This document shows, in pieces, positions 46,383 through 54,109 of a stretch of 64,000 nt of DNA (its first letter is position 1; every line of letters begins with the position of its first letter). Both the position numbers and the translations under genes were made by a program. The stretch is from NCBI RefSeq assembly GCF_002022415.1, contig NZ_MUBG01000001.1, positions 372,001-436,000 on the forward strand, in the 5' to 3' direction. The notes beneath the pieces were generated by a model that was given only the letters and a program-made list of their open reading frames with translations, ran no database searches and was not told the origin of the DNA. The stretch comes from Bartonella sp. WD12.1. GTDB taxonomy: Bacteria > Pseudomonadota > Alphaproteobacteria > Rhizobiales > Rhizobiaceae.

Positions 46383-46500
46383 AAAGCATTGAAATAAAGA
46401 ATTAAGGGTATTTGTTATTCATAGTTATAAGCTATAGGTATAACTTCTAAAGATAGGAAAAATAGTAAAAACGTGTCGTAAATTTAAAAAAGATAGAATT

Positions 46501-47252
46501 AACACCAGTGTAGCACCGTTTTTAGAGCACTTACGTTAAATTACGTTAGCAAGTTATTGCATCTCTAATTGCATTTTTATCACATTTTATAATGTGTTTT
46601 CTCCCTCAAGGATTATTTTTGTATTTTTTGATATAGCCTTATCAGTGGATGATAAAGATATAGGGTGGTGATCCTGAAAATATTTGTTTTCAATCAGCGC
46701 AAGTATAGGAAACTTTTTTACGAAAATAAAACTTTCCGTTTTGGGATAGCCATTTATCATTTGCCTATATGGCTTCAGCTTTATAATTTAGAGTGCCAGG
46801 GCTTTAAAAATAAGCGTCTGACTTTTTCACCATTTCTTATCAGTGCGCCGTTTTTTAATTGGGGTGCATTTGTTTACGGTTTATTAGCACCTTATGATAC
46901 TTCGGTTTAGCCTCTCTCTGAATCTTCATTGAAGAGTAAAGTTTATAGCGCGTATCTCTAGTTATCTGAACTTTGTGACTTCATTTATCTGGATTTTTGG
47001 TTTGATTTTTCAATTATCTCTTATTGCTAGGTTATTAATGAAAATTGGATTGTTGACATCTCATATGTTGCCGTCCAAATGAAAGTGGGTCGTCCTGATT
47101 TCTTTTATAATTGCGGTTATGGTAACACCATCGGATTTTTTTCTATGTTTGCAGTAGCTTTACCGACGATAATTCTCTATGAAATATCAATTTTAATTGC
47201 TTGCTGGATAGGAAAAAGAAATCCTCTTAATAGAAGTTTATATTTTGTATAA
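46501..47252 (+). pseudogene. tatC: Fossil tatC (twin-arginine translocase core)
   Basis: Most of TatC can be followed through frame changes. SVAPFLEHLR (46507 on) matches the APLxxHLxELR start, and IAFLSHFIMCFLPQG matches the first helix. GFKNKRLTFSPFLISAPFFN (near 46800) matches the PGLYKNERRAFLPFLIAAP region. ARISSYLNFVTSFIWIFGLI (46948 on) and FQLSLIARLLMKIGLLTSHM match VSEYLSLVMTLIFAFGLxFQLPV. Finally KWVVLISFIIAVMVTPSDFF and FAVALPTIILYEISIL reach the stop at 47252. An in-frame TGA at 47080-47082 replaces an Arg codon. At least three disruptions are present. An 81-codon open frame at 46665-46910 is part of this fossil, not a gene. Confidence 0.9.
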
Positions 47253-47291
47253 TAAGCAATCAAATAAAAACGATGTAAATAAGGAGTTCTA

Positions 47292-48569
47292 ATGCTCGAT
47301 ATTAAATGGATCCGTGAAAATCCTGAAAAATTAGACGCAGCTCTAAAAAATAGGGGGATTGAACCACAAGCTCAAAGGTTGATAGAGCTTGATCTTGAAC
47401 GTCGATCGCACGTTGCAAAAATACAATGTGCACAAGAACGTCGCAACGTGGCTTCAAAAGAAATAGGGCAAGCTTTAGCTGCGGGTGATCAGAAAAATGC
47501 TGAACGTATTAAAGCTGAGGTTGAGGAAATTAAAGATTTTCTTTCTTCTGCTTCAATGGAAGAAAAGCAACTAACGGAAAATCTTGAAAAGACTCTTTCA
47601 GCTATACCAAATATTCCATTAAGTGATGTTCCGGAAGGCAAAGATGAAAAAGCTAACGTTGTTGTTCGGCACTTTGGTACACCTACGACGTTTGATTTTA
47701 CACCGAAGGAACATTTTGATCTTGGTCAGAATCTTCAACAGATGGATTTTGAACAGGCAAGTCGTTTATCTGGTGCACGCTTTACAATACTTTCAGGGGC
47801 ATTGGCACGGCTTGAGCGCGCATTAGGTCAATTTATGCTTGATATGCATGTAGATGAACATGGTTATACAGAAGTTTCAGTACCTCTTCTTGTACGTGAT
47901 GAAATTGTTTATGGAGCAGGACAATTACCAAAATTTTCTGACGATCTTTTTCGAACTACAGATGGCAAATGGCTTATTTCCACAGCGGAAGTGCCATTAG
48001 TTAATTTAGTAAATAGTGAAGTTCTTGATATATCAGATTTACCTTTACGGTTTTCTTCTCTTACACCTTGTTTCCGTTCAGAAGCAGGGGCAGCTGGGCG
48101 TGATACACGTGGGATGCTGCGTCAGCACCAGTTTTGGAAGGTAGAAATGGTATCAATTACTACCGAAGAACAATCCTTAAGTGAATTAGAGCGTATGACA
48201 GAATGTGCGGAAAATGTATTGAAGCGGCTTGGGTTGCCTTTTCGTACTGTGCTTCTTTCTACTGGTGATATGGGGTTTTCTGCTCGTAAAACTTATGATA
48301 TTGAAGTTTGGCTTCCGGGGCAGGGGTGCTATCGTGAAATTTCAAGTTGTTCAGTTTGTGGGGATTTTCAAGGACGACGTATGAATGCTCGGTATCGTAC
48401 AAAAGGTGAAAAAACATTACACTTTGTGCATACTCTGAATGGTTCTGGTACAGCTGTTGGTCGTTGCCTTATTGCTATTCTTGAAAATTATCAGCAGGCT
48501 GATGGATCAGTTATTGTCCCAGATGTTTTGCAGCCTTATATGAAGGGAATAAGTCGTCTCACTATTTAA
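47292..48569 (+). CDS. serS: Seryl-tRNA synthetase
   Basis: This class II synthetase charges tRNA-Ser. It has the N-terminal coiled-coil arm (about residues 30-105), motif 2 in [20 protein letters not shown] and motif 3 in [26 protein letters not shown] precedes the ATG. The 425 residues are intact. It starts 40 bases after the tatC fossil. The surE gene usually found between serS and pcm is absent; only 133 bases separate them. Confidence 0.97.
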   Translation: MLDIKWIRENPEKLDAALKNRGIEPQAQRLIELDLERRSHVAKIQCAQERRNVASKEIGQALAAGDQKNAERIKAEVEEIKDFLSSASMEEKQLTENLEKTLSAIPNIPLSDVPEGKDEKANVVVRHFGTPTTFDFTPKEHFDLGQNLQQMDFEQASRLSGARFTILSGALARLERALGQFMLDMHVDEHGYTEVSVPLLVRDEIVYGAGQLPKFSDDLFRTTDGKWLISTAEVPLVNLVNSEVLDISDLPLRFSSLTPCFRSEAGAAGRDTRGMLRQHQFWKVEMVSITTEEQSLSELERMTECAENVLKRLGLPFRTVLLSTGDMGFSARKTYDIEVWLPGQGCYREISSCSVCGDFQGRRMNARYRTKGEKTLHFVHTLNGSGTAVGRCLIAILENYQQADGSVIVPDVLQPYMKGISRLTI

Positions 48570-48702
48570 CTTGTGTGAATAAGCACCAATACACGTTTAT
48601 TATTGATAAATGATAATAGCGTTTATTAGAAAATTTGAATGCTTTTAAAAAGTAATGCACGTGTAAATAGAGTAATCGTTACATTAAAAATCGAATGATA
48701 TT

Positions 48703-49362
48703 ATGGAGCAGAAGAAAAATTTACAATTTCGTGAGGAATTGGCAAGCCTTGTACTGAAAATGCGCAGTAAAGGGGTTGATGATCTACGCTTTTTTGCTGC
48801 GTTTGAGAAAATTCCACGTCATCATTTTGTCGCTGTTCCTTGGCTTAAGGGTGCATATGATAATAAAATTATTCCAATTGAGTGTGGTGAGTATATTGAG
48901 CGTTTAGAAGAACAGCTTTTAATTCTCGCTGCGTTATCGTTGAAAAAAAAGCACCGTGTTTTAGAAATTGGTACAGGTTCTGGTTTTTGTACTGCTCTTA
49001 TGGCGTGTCTTAGTGATCGAGTGATAACGATTGATCGTTATAGAACACTTGTTGAATTGGCACGGCAAAGATTTCAAACTTTAGGGCTTGACAATATTGT
49101 TGCACAGCAGATTGACGCAAGTAAAGGTATTACGAGTTTTGGATCGTTTGATCGTATTCTTATTTGGCCATCACGCTCTGATGAACCGGAAGAATTTTTA
49201 GAAATTTTAGCTGGGAATGGAATTCTCATTCAAGCTATTGGGCCAGATGAAGGGGTGCAAACTGTTATGCGTTATACGAAAATTGGTAGCCAATTTGAAC
49301 GTTCAGAAATGTTTCAAGTACGTTATCAACCCTTTATTGAAAACGTTGCAGAAATACTTTGA
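48703..49362 (+). CDS. pcm: Protein-L-isoaspartate O-methyltransferase family protein
   Basis: The enzyme would repair isoaspartyl residues by methylation. The SAM-binding motif VLEIGTGSGFCTALMA is near residue 88, preceded by KIPRHHFVAVPWLKGAYDNK, typical of the family. The usual substrate loop G-x-T-I-S-Q-P reads GEYIERLEEQ here. The Rhizobiales branch of this family also differs at that loop, but this version is further changed. It is 219 residues and is followed by the LysM/M23 lipoprotein gene, an arrangement like pcm-nlpD elsewhere. Confidence 0.85.
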   Translation: MEQKKNLQFREELASLVLKMRSKGVDDLRFFAAFEKIPRHHFVAVPWLKGAYDNKIIPIECGEYIERLEEQLLILAALSLKKKHRVLEIGTGSGFCTALMACLSDRVITIDRYRTLVELARQRFQTLGLDNIVAQQIDASKGITSFGSFDRILIWPSRSDEPEEFLEILAGNGILIQAIGPDEGVQTVMRYTKIGSQFERSEMFQVRYQPFIENVAEIL

Positions 49363-49553
49363 TTTTTTAGGTTAAGAGGTTGTGAAGAAACCTATGTGCT
49401 CTATTTATAACAAATTCATTTTGGTCTTTTTGTGAAATTTTTATAGGTAAAATATTCAATCTTTAACTCTTAGGTAATATTAGCAAGATTTAATAGAATG
49501 AGTTGGGTATTGGCCAATAAATAAACCATATATTTGAATTTTTGAGTAACATT

Positions 49554-50708
49554 ATGCGGTATAGTCTTCAGGGGATAGTTCTTTGGGTTGTAGTAACGAT
49601 AATAACGGGTTGTAGTTCTGGTACACAGCGTTTTTATGATGGTTTTTATAAAGGTCCTGCTCAGTCGACTACACTCACAACAATGTCTGATGATCCACAA
49701 ATGTTATCAGAAGGTGGGATAATACAAAGCAGTGAGCTACCACCTGTGGAGTCACCTTATGATTCAGGAGTTAATGATAGTTCGTATGATTCTCTAGAAC
49801 AGGGAACCACATCTTATTCTGATAAGCACAGAGAGTTTTCCTCTGATGGGCGAATTATGGGCTCTCCACCGCAAAATCTTGGAACACTTTCTCATTCACA
49901 AGTGAATAATCCTCCTACTTCTAGGCGGGGATCTTATATTGTACAAAGTGGTGATACCCTGTTAAGTATTGCACGGCAAATAGGAGTTAGTGTTGAGGCG
50001 TTAAAATTAGCAAATGGTATGAATAATCATTCTATCCATGTTGGTCAGGTGCTCATTATCCCAGATGAACGCACAAGTGTACCTTCAAATGCTTCCAATA
50101 ATACTCAAGTAACATCACAAACTCCATCTTCAACTCCATCTAAAGTTGTATCCTCTGTTGAAAGTAAAAAGGATCCATCATCTGTGTATGGAACTTCTGT
50201 AACAACTACATCTGCGAGCAAGACTGATTCCTCAAATGTTAAGCAGGATTCTTCTCTGCAAAAGCCTGTAACTGCTTTATCGGATACAGTGGTTGATTCA
50301 GATGATGTTGTTGCTCCGCAAGCAACAGGGATTTCTAAAATGCGTTGGCCAGTACGAGGGCGTTTGTTAAGCCACTTTGGTCAAAAGAAAGGAACAGTAG
50401 TTAGTCGAGGAATAGAAATTACTGTACCTGAAGGTTCATCAGTAAAGGCAGCGGAAAATGGTGTTGTTATCTATGCAAGTGATGGATTAAAAGAACTTGG
50501 CAATGTTGTCATGATTCGGCATGAAGACAATATTATTACTATTTATGGACATAATAATAAACTTGTTGTTAGTAGAGGGCAAAAGGTACGGCGTGGTGAT
50601 GAGATTGCTAAGTCTGGTGTTTCAGGAGATGCTACAACACCGCGCGTTTATTTTGAGGTCCGTAAGAACACTGTGCCTGTCGACCCTATCAAATATTTAG
50701 AAAATTAA
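49554..50708 (+). CDS. LysM/M23 lipoprotein, NlpD/LppB-like
   Basis: The ATG at 49554 gives a lipoprotein signal MRYSLQGIVLWVVVTIITGC with Cys20 as the lipidated residue; a TTG four codons earlier is less likely. After a Ser/Pro-rich stretch there is one LysM domain (SYIVQSGDTLLSIARQIGVS, about residues 127-170), a second low-complexity linker, and a C-terminal M23 fold from RWPVRGRLLSHFG. The zinc ligands are degenerate: the H-x3-D site reads SRGIEI and the H-x-H site reads RVYFEV. It therefore probably activates amidases, as NlpD and EnvC do, rather than cutting peptidoglycan itself. Outer-membrane anchoring is inferred. Confidence 0.9.
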   Translation: MRYSLQGIVLWVVVTIITGCSSGTQRFYDGFYKGPAQSTTLTTMSDDPQMLSEGGIIQSSELPPVESPYDSGVNDSSYDSLEQGTTSYSDKHREFSSDGRIMGSPPQNLGTLSHSQVNNPPTSRRGSYIVQSGDTLLSIARQIGVSVEALKLANGMNNHSIHVGQVLIIPDERTSVPSNASNNTQVTSQTPSSTPSKVVSSVESKKDPSSVYGTSVTTTSASKTDSSNVKQDSSLQKPVTALSDTVVDSDDVVAPQATGISKMRWPVRGRLLSHFGQKKGTVVSRGIEITVPEGSSVKAAENGVVIYASDGLKELGNVVMIRHEDNIITIYGHNNKLVVSRGQKVRRGDEIAKSGVSGDATTPRVYFEVRKNTVPVDPIKYLEN

Positions 50709-50899
50709 CGGAAGAGTCATTTTATTATATAAAATTAAAGGTTGTCTAAGTTGTTTTTAATTGTATATTAAAACAAAGGCTTATTTAGGGCCGTTATTCA
50801 GGTTCTTGTCTGTTATAATTTTGCTATTTTTATAGTATTAGAATGATTTTCGTATGTTATTGCTCTTTCTAAGATGTGATTTATGAGTTTTTTAAATTA
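50709..50899. other. Spacer after the NlpD-like gene
   Basis: AT-rich sequence with no gene; it leads into the DUF815 fossil on the opposite strand. Confidence 0.4.
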
Positions 50900-51515
50900 T
50901 TTTGTAGTTTATTATAAAAAGAGTACTATAAGTATTCATCATATTATAATGTGATTTTTTACTGCAATTTATAAAGAAGCTAAAAACTAGAGGTGATTAG
51001 AGAATCATCTTTTTATAGCTGTACAGAAATAGTAATAACTATAAAGTACGTGTTGTCAGTTATATATGGTAGCCATAGATGTTACCTTTTTGATGTTGCA
51101 TGAAACATGATATTTTGAAAGTGTTTTTGACACTATTATCAAAGTAGTTTTTAAAGCTTTAGATAATGGATTGTTATAGTAAATAAAAACTATTACAGAA
51201 GATGATAAGGTGATATTTCTTATTTTAAAGGGGTTCATTAAAGTAAGAAGGGCGATGCTGTTAAACAGTATTTTCAATAAGTTTAAGAGTTTTTTCGATA
51301 TCCAGTATATTTGGATTACACTATATAATTTATTGAATCACTAATGACTAACCTGTGTTGTATATGTTCGGCAGTCCCATAAAATGGGCTGTTCTTGAAC
51401 AGATTATTACATATTTTCAGTGAGATGTCCTTGATATTAAAGATTGCAAATAAAGTTTATGTCAACTCAATTGATGTTATTAACAAACCCGAAATATAAT
51501 TTACTGGAATTTAGC
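50900..51515 (-). pseudogene. Fossil DUF815 P-loop ATPase
   Basis: Reading the minus strand downward, fragments match DUF815 ATPases in the correct order. FVNNIN-stop-VDINFICNL is the segment before the P-loop. LTENM-stop-stop-SVQEQP-ILWDCR (near 51370-51415) corresponds to LLxNTxxFxxGxPANNxLLWGxRG. LKLIE then YHLIIFCNS (near 51190-51280) corresponds to the Walker B FILFCDDLSF. SKALKTTL matches YKALKTAL, and CSKKSHYNMMNTY (near 50930-50970) matches the CSxxxYLxMVxxY segment. The Walker A lysine region is lost and many stops intervene. From memory, Rhizobiales keep this ATPase gene between nlpD and yajC, facing this way. Confidence 0.6.
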
Positions 51516-51858
51516 AAAGTAATCAGCTCAGGTAGCATTTAAACGAAAGATATTATACGATTAAGATTGGCGATCAATTGATCTAATTTTGGAAACAAAA
51601 AATTATTTTACATTAGTTGTTTTTTCAATTTATGAGAGATCTTATATTTTTTGTATGTATTGGACAGAATGAAATCGTTTTTTAGAAGTATTTATTTGTT
51701 GTGTTTTAGCTTTTAAGGTTTTATTTCCTTTGGAAAAGCTAAAACTGTATAATGTAGTGGTTAGGATATATAGTATCTAAGAAATTTTTCTTTCTCTAAG
51801 CCAAAAGCTTATTTTAGTAGAGGGGAAATATATGAAGTTTAATCTATAGGAGATCAAA
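51516..51858. other. Spacer upstream of yajC
   Basis: About 340 AT-rich bases with no readable gene. It carries the second copy of the 18-base sequence at 51779-51796 shared with the dnaB upstream spacer, 63 bases before the yajC start, and presumably the yajC promoter. Confidence 0.4.
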
Positions 51859-52317
51859 ATGTTTATTACTAACGCTTATGCTCAGGCTGCAGGCGGCATT
51901 TCTGGTGGGTCGTCGCTTATTACCTTTGTTCCTTTCATTCTGATTTTTGCTATTATGTATTTTTTGATTATTCGCCCACAGCGTACGCAAATGAAAAAGC
52001 GGCAGGAAATGCTTAATGCTGTACGCCGTGGTGATACAGTTGTGACGGGTGGCGGTATTATCGGTAAAGTTACAAAGGTTTATGATGAGCAGGGTGAGTT
52101 AGAGGTTGAAATTAATGACAGTGTATGCATTCGTGTTGTTCGTTCAACTTTAGCTGATGTTCGTATTAAAGGTGAGCCACTTTCGGAAGAAAAGCCAAAA
52201 TCTACTGCTAATGCAAAGGCACCAAAAAAACCCGTAGCTAAAATTGCAAAGAAAACAAGTACGGTAATAACGAAGAAGGAGAAAGTTGCACCAAAGGGGG
52301 ATAAACCGAAACTGTAA
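51859..52317 (+). CDS. yajC: Preprotein translocase accessory subunit YajC
   Basis: YajC associates with SecDF and SecYEG. The single membrane helix (about residues 20-40, ending YFLIIRPQRTQMKKRQEML) is followed by the conserved cytoplasmic segment RRGDTVVTGGGIIGKV. The C-terminal 40 residues are lysine/alanine-rich, extending the protein to 152 residues. AGGAG precedes the ATG. A strong terminator follows, and the secD-secF genes that normally come next are missing. Confidence 0.95.
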   Translation: MFITNAYAQAAGGISGGSSLITFVPFILIFAIMYFLIIRPQRTQMKKRQEMLNAVRRGDTVVTGGGIIGKVTKVYDEQGELEVEINDSVCIRVVRSTLADVRIKGEPLSEEKPKSTANAKAPKKPVAKIAKKTSTVITKKEKVAPKGDKPKL

Positions 52318-52350
52318 TTGCACTTGTAGAATTTTCACCCTTATAGAGGT

Positions 52351-52383
52351 AAAATGGCTTTTCATAGAAAAGCCATTTTATTT
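52351..52383 (+). terminator. Intrinsic terminator of yajC
   Basis: A perfect 12-bp stem, AAAATGGCTTTT (52351-52362) with AAAAGCCATTTT (52368-52379), has a CATAG loop and a T-rich tail. It lies 34 bases after the yajC stop and ends the transcript where the secDF genes are gone. Confidence 0.88.
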
Positions 52384-52613
52384 TAGGGGTCTTTATAATC
52401 AATAATAAAGATTGTATCTTTGGTTATTATTCTATGAGAATATATTTTATTTGAATAGTCGTTGTTAAATTAATAAAGGGTTAGAACGGTTTTAGCTATT
52501 AATATAATTGTTATATGACTGAAATTACTTATTTTTTGAGCAAATAGGCTAAAATAAGTCTTCCTTTTGAAGCATAGTTATTTAAATATCATTTGTAATA
52601 TTTTTTTGTATAT

Positions 52614-52730
52614 TCACCTGTTTTGTTTGATGATTTTGATAAAAGATTTTGTGTCAGTGTTGTTATAGGAGCTATTATAGCAGCCTAATTTATTATTGGT
52701 CTTTTGTTAGTTTTTGGGGGAGGAAAAAGG
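52614..52730 (+). pseudogene. Possible relic of the secF C-terminus
   Basis: One frame reads YSPVLFDDFDKRFCVSVVIG, then AIIAA, a stop at 52686, then FIIGLLLVFGGGKR. This resembles the last helix of SecF (pattern vLxDFsfaLxiGxivGTYSSIFIAaPLLLwLGxKR). It lies just where secF would end, between yajC and the Mth938-type gene, as in other Rhizobiales. Only about 40 residues are readable and the match is by eye. Confidence 0.4.
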
Positions 52731-52760
52731 ACAGTTGGGTTTTTAAAAAAGGCGCTTATT

Positions 52761-53147
52761 ATGTTTCATGCAATTCAAATCCGTGAAGCACATTTTCCAG
52801 GACGCACACCTATTGATGCTTATGGAAATGGTGGTTTTCGTTTCGCTGATATGTCACATCGTGGTTCTATTATGTGTGTACCATCGGGCGTTTACGGTAT
52901 TAATATGGTAGAGCCTATACCCACTCGGGATGATATTTCTCGTATTTTAGAAGAAGCAGATCAGATTGAAGTTTTATTAGTGGGTACTGGAGTCGAATTA
53001 TTGCGATTACCTGAAACATTACGAGCACTTTTACGAGAAAAGCATATTTCAACAGATACTATGAGTACAGGAGCAGCAGTGCGTACATTTAATATTCTTT
53101 TAGCTGAAAATCGTGCAGTTGCTGCAGTGTTGTTTGCAGTAGAATGA
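52761..53147 (+). CDS. Mth938/DUF498 domain protein
   Basis: The 128-residue protein has the Mth938-like fold pattern: GNGGFRFADMSHRGSIMCVP early, VLLVGTGVELLRLPETLR in the middle, and STGAAVRTFNILLAENRAVA at the end. The human homologue NDUFAF3 takes part in complex I assembly. The next gene resembles NDUFAF6, another complex I assembly factor, so a joint role is tempting but inferred. The ATG at 52761 is used; the frame is open upstream from 52704, but that part reads as the secF relic. It overlaps the next gene by four bases (ATGA). Confidence 0.9.
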   Translation: MFHAIQIREAHFPGRTPIDAYGNGGFRFADMSHRGSIMCVPSGVYGINMVEPIPTRDDISRILEEADQIEVLLVGTGVELLRLPETLRALLREKHISTDTMSTGAAVRTFNILLAENRAVAAVLFAVE

Positions 53148-54004
53148 CAAGTTTTCTCCCTTATTGTTTTGATATTTTACGTGCTACAGACCGTGATCGC
53201 TATATATCAGTTTTATTTGCACCCAAAAACAAGCGCAGGGCATTAGCTGCTCTTTACGCTTTTAATGCAGAAATTGCTCGTATTCGTGAAAGTGTGCACG
53301 ATCCACTTATTGGTGAGATACGATTACGTTGGTGGTATGATTCTATTGCCAATGGTGAAATAAAAAATAATAAACATAATCCAATTTTGGATGATTTATT
53401 GACAACAATTGCTCTGTTTAATTTACCTAAGACAGCTTTTTTACGTTATTGCGATGCACGGGTTTTTGATCTTTATAATGATCCAATAATAACCATTCAT
53501 GATCTTGAAGCTTATTGTAGTAAGACAGCAAGTACAATTTTACAGCTTGCATGCCAGATATTAGATTTTGATGCAGCACAAAATTTCACAAAAGCATACG
53601 AACATGGAGGAATTGCTCAGGCAGTGAGTGGTATATTGCGTCTTTTATCGTTTATGCAATCACGATATCAACGCTATTTTCCTTCTGATATGCTAAAGGT
53701 TATGGGGATGGAAAGGGAAGAGTTGGAGTTCAATCATATCAATAATGAACAAAAACATGAGATCATTAAAGCTATGGTAGCGTTATCAAAAGACCATTAT
53801 CTCAAGTTTTACGAACATTCTATCACTTTACCTAAAACACTCAAACCAGCATTCCTTCCATTGTCAATTACACCAGCATCTCTTCAAAGAACGATGCAAT
53901 TAGGAGCGAAAGTTTTTCAAGAGAATGTAACTTTATCTCAGCTTCATCGTTATTGGTTGATAACAAAAGCAGCGATGAGTGGCCATTTTCCAAAATTATT
54001 ATAA
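53144..54004 (+). CDS. Squalene/phytoene synthase-like protein (NDUFAF6 type)
   Basis: The 286-residue protein has the all-helical squalene-synthase fold pattern (RRALAALYAFNAEIARIRES, EIRLRWWYDSI, GGIAQAVSGILRLLSFM). It lacks the two aspartate-rich D-x3-D motifs needed to bind prenyl diphosphates: the first reads NAEIARIRE and the second is absent. This is the pattern of NDUFAF6-like proteins, which assist respiratory complex I assembly, rather than of carotenoid enzymes. It is translationally coupled to the Mth938-type gene. Confidence 0.85.
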   Translation: MTSFLPYCFDILRATDRDRYISVLFAPKNKRRALAALYAFNAEIARIRESVHDPLIGEIRLRWWYDSIANGEIKNNKHNPILDDLLTTIALFNLPKTAFLRYCDARVFDLYNDPIITIHDLEAYCSKTASTILQLACQILDFDAAQNFTKAYEHGGIAQAVSGILRLLSFMQSRYQRYFPSDMLKVMGMEREELEFNHINNEQKHEIIKAMVALSKDHYLKFYEHSITLPKTLKPAFLPLSITPASLQRTMQLGAKVFQENVTLSQLHRYWLITKAAMSGHFPKLL

Positions 54005-54109
54005 ATCAATGTCATCTAAGAAGGAGTTTATTTAACTTTTTCCATTGTTAAGCAAAACGCTTATTACAATTTTGTCATTGAATACGTAAAATCATTCATA
54101 AAATTTTCA

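Noticed and set aside
46665-46910. An 81-codon open frame as an independent small gene
   Set aside because: Its residues (GFKNKRLTFSPFLISAPFFN) match the middle of TatC and it is flanked by other TatC pieces in other frames, so it is part of the tatC fossil.
51056-51277. A 73-codon minus-strand frame as a gene
   Set aside because: It overlaps the DUF815 fossil, includes its SKALKTTL fragment, and lacks a ribosome site or complete domain.
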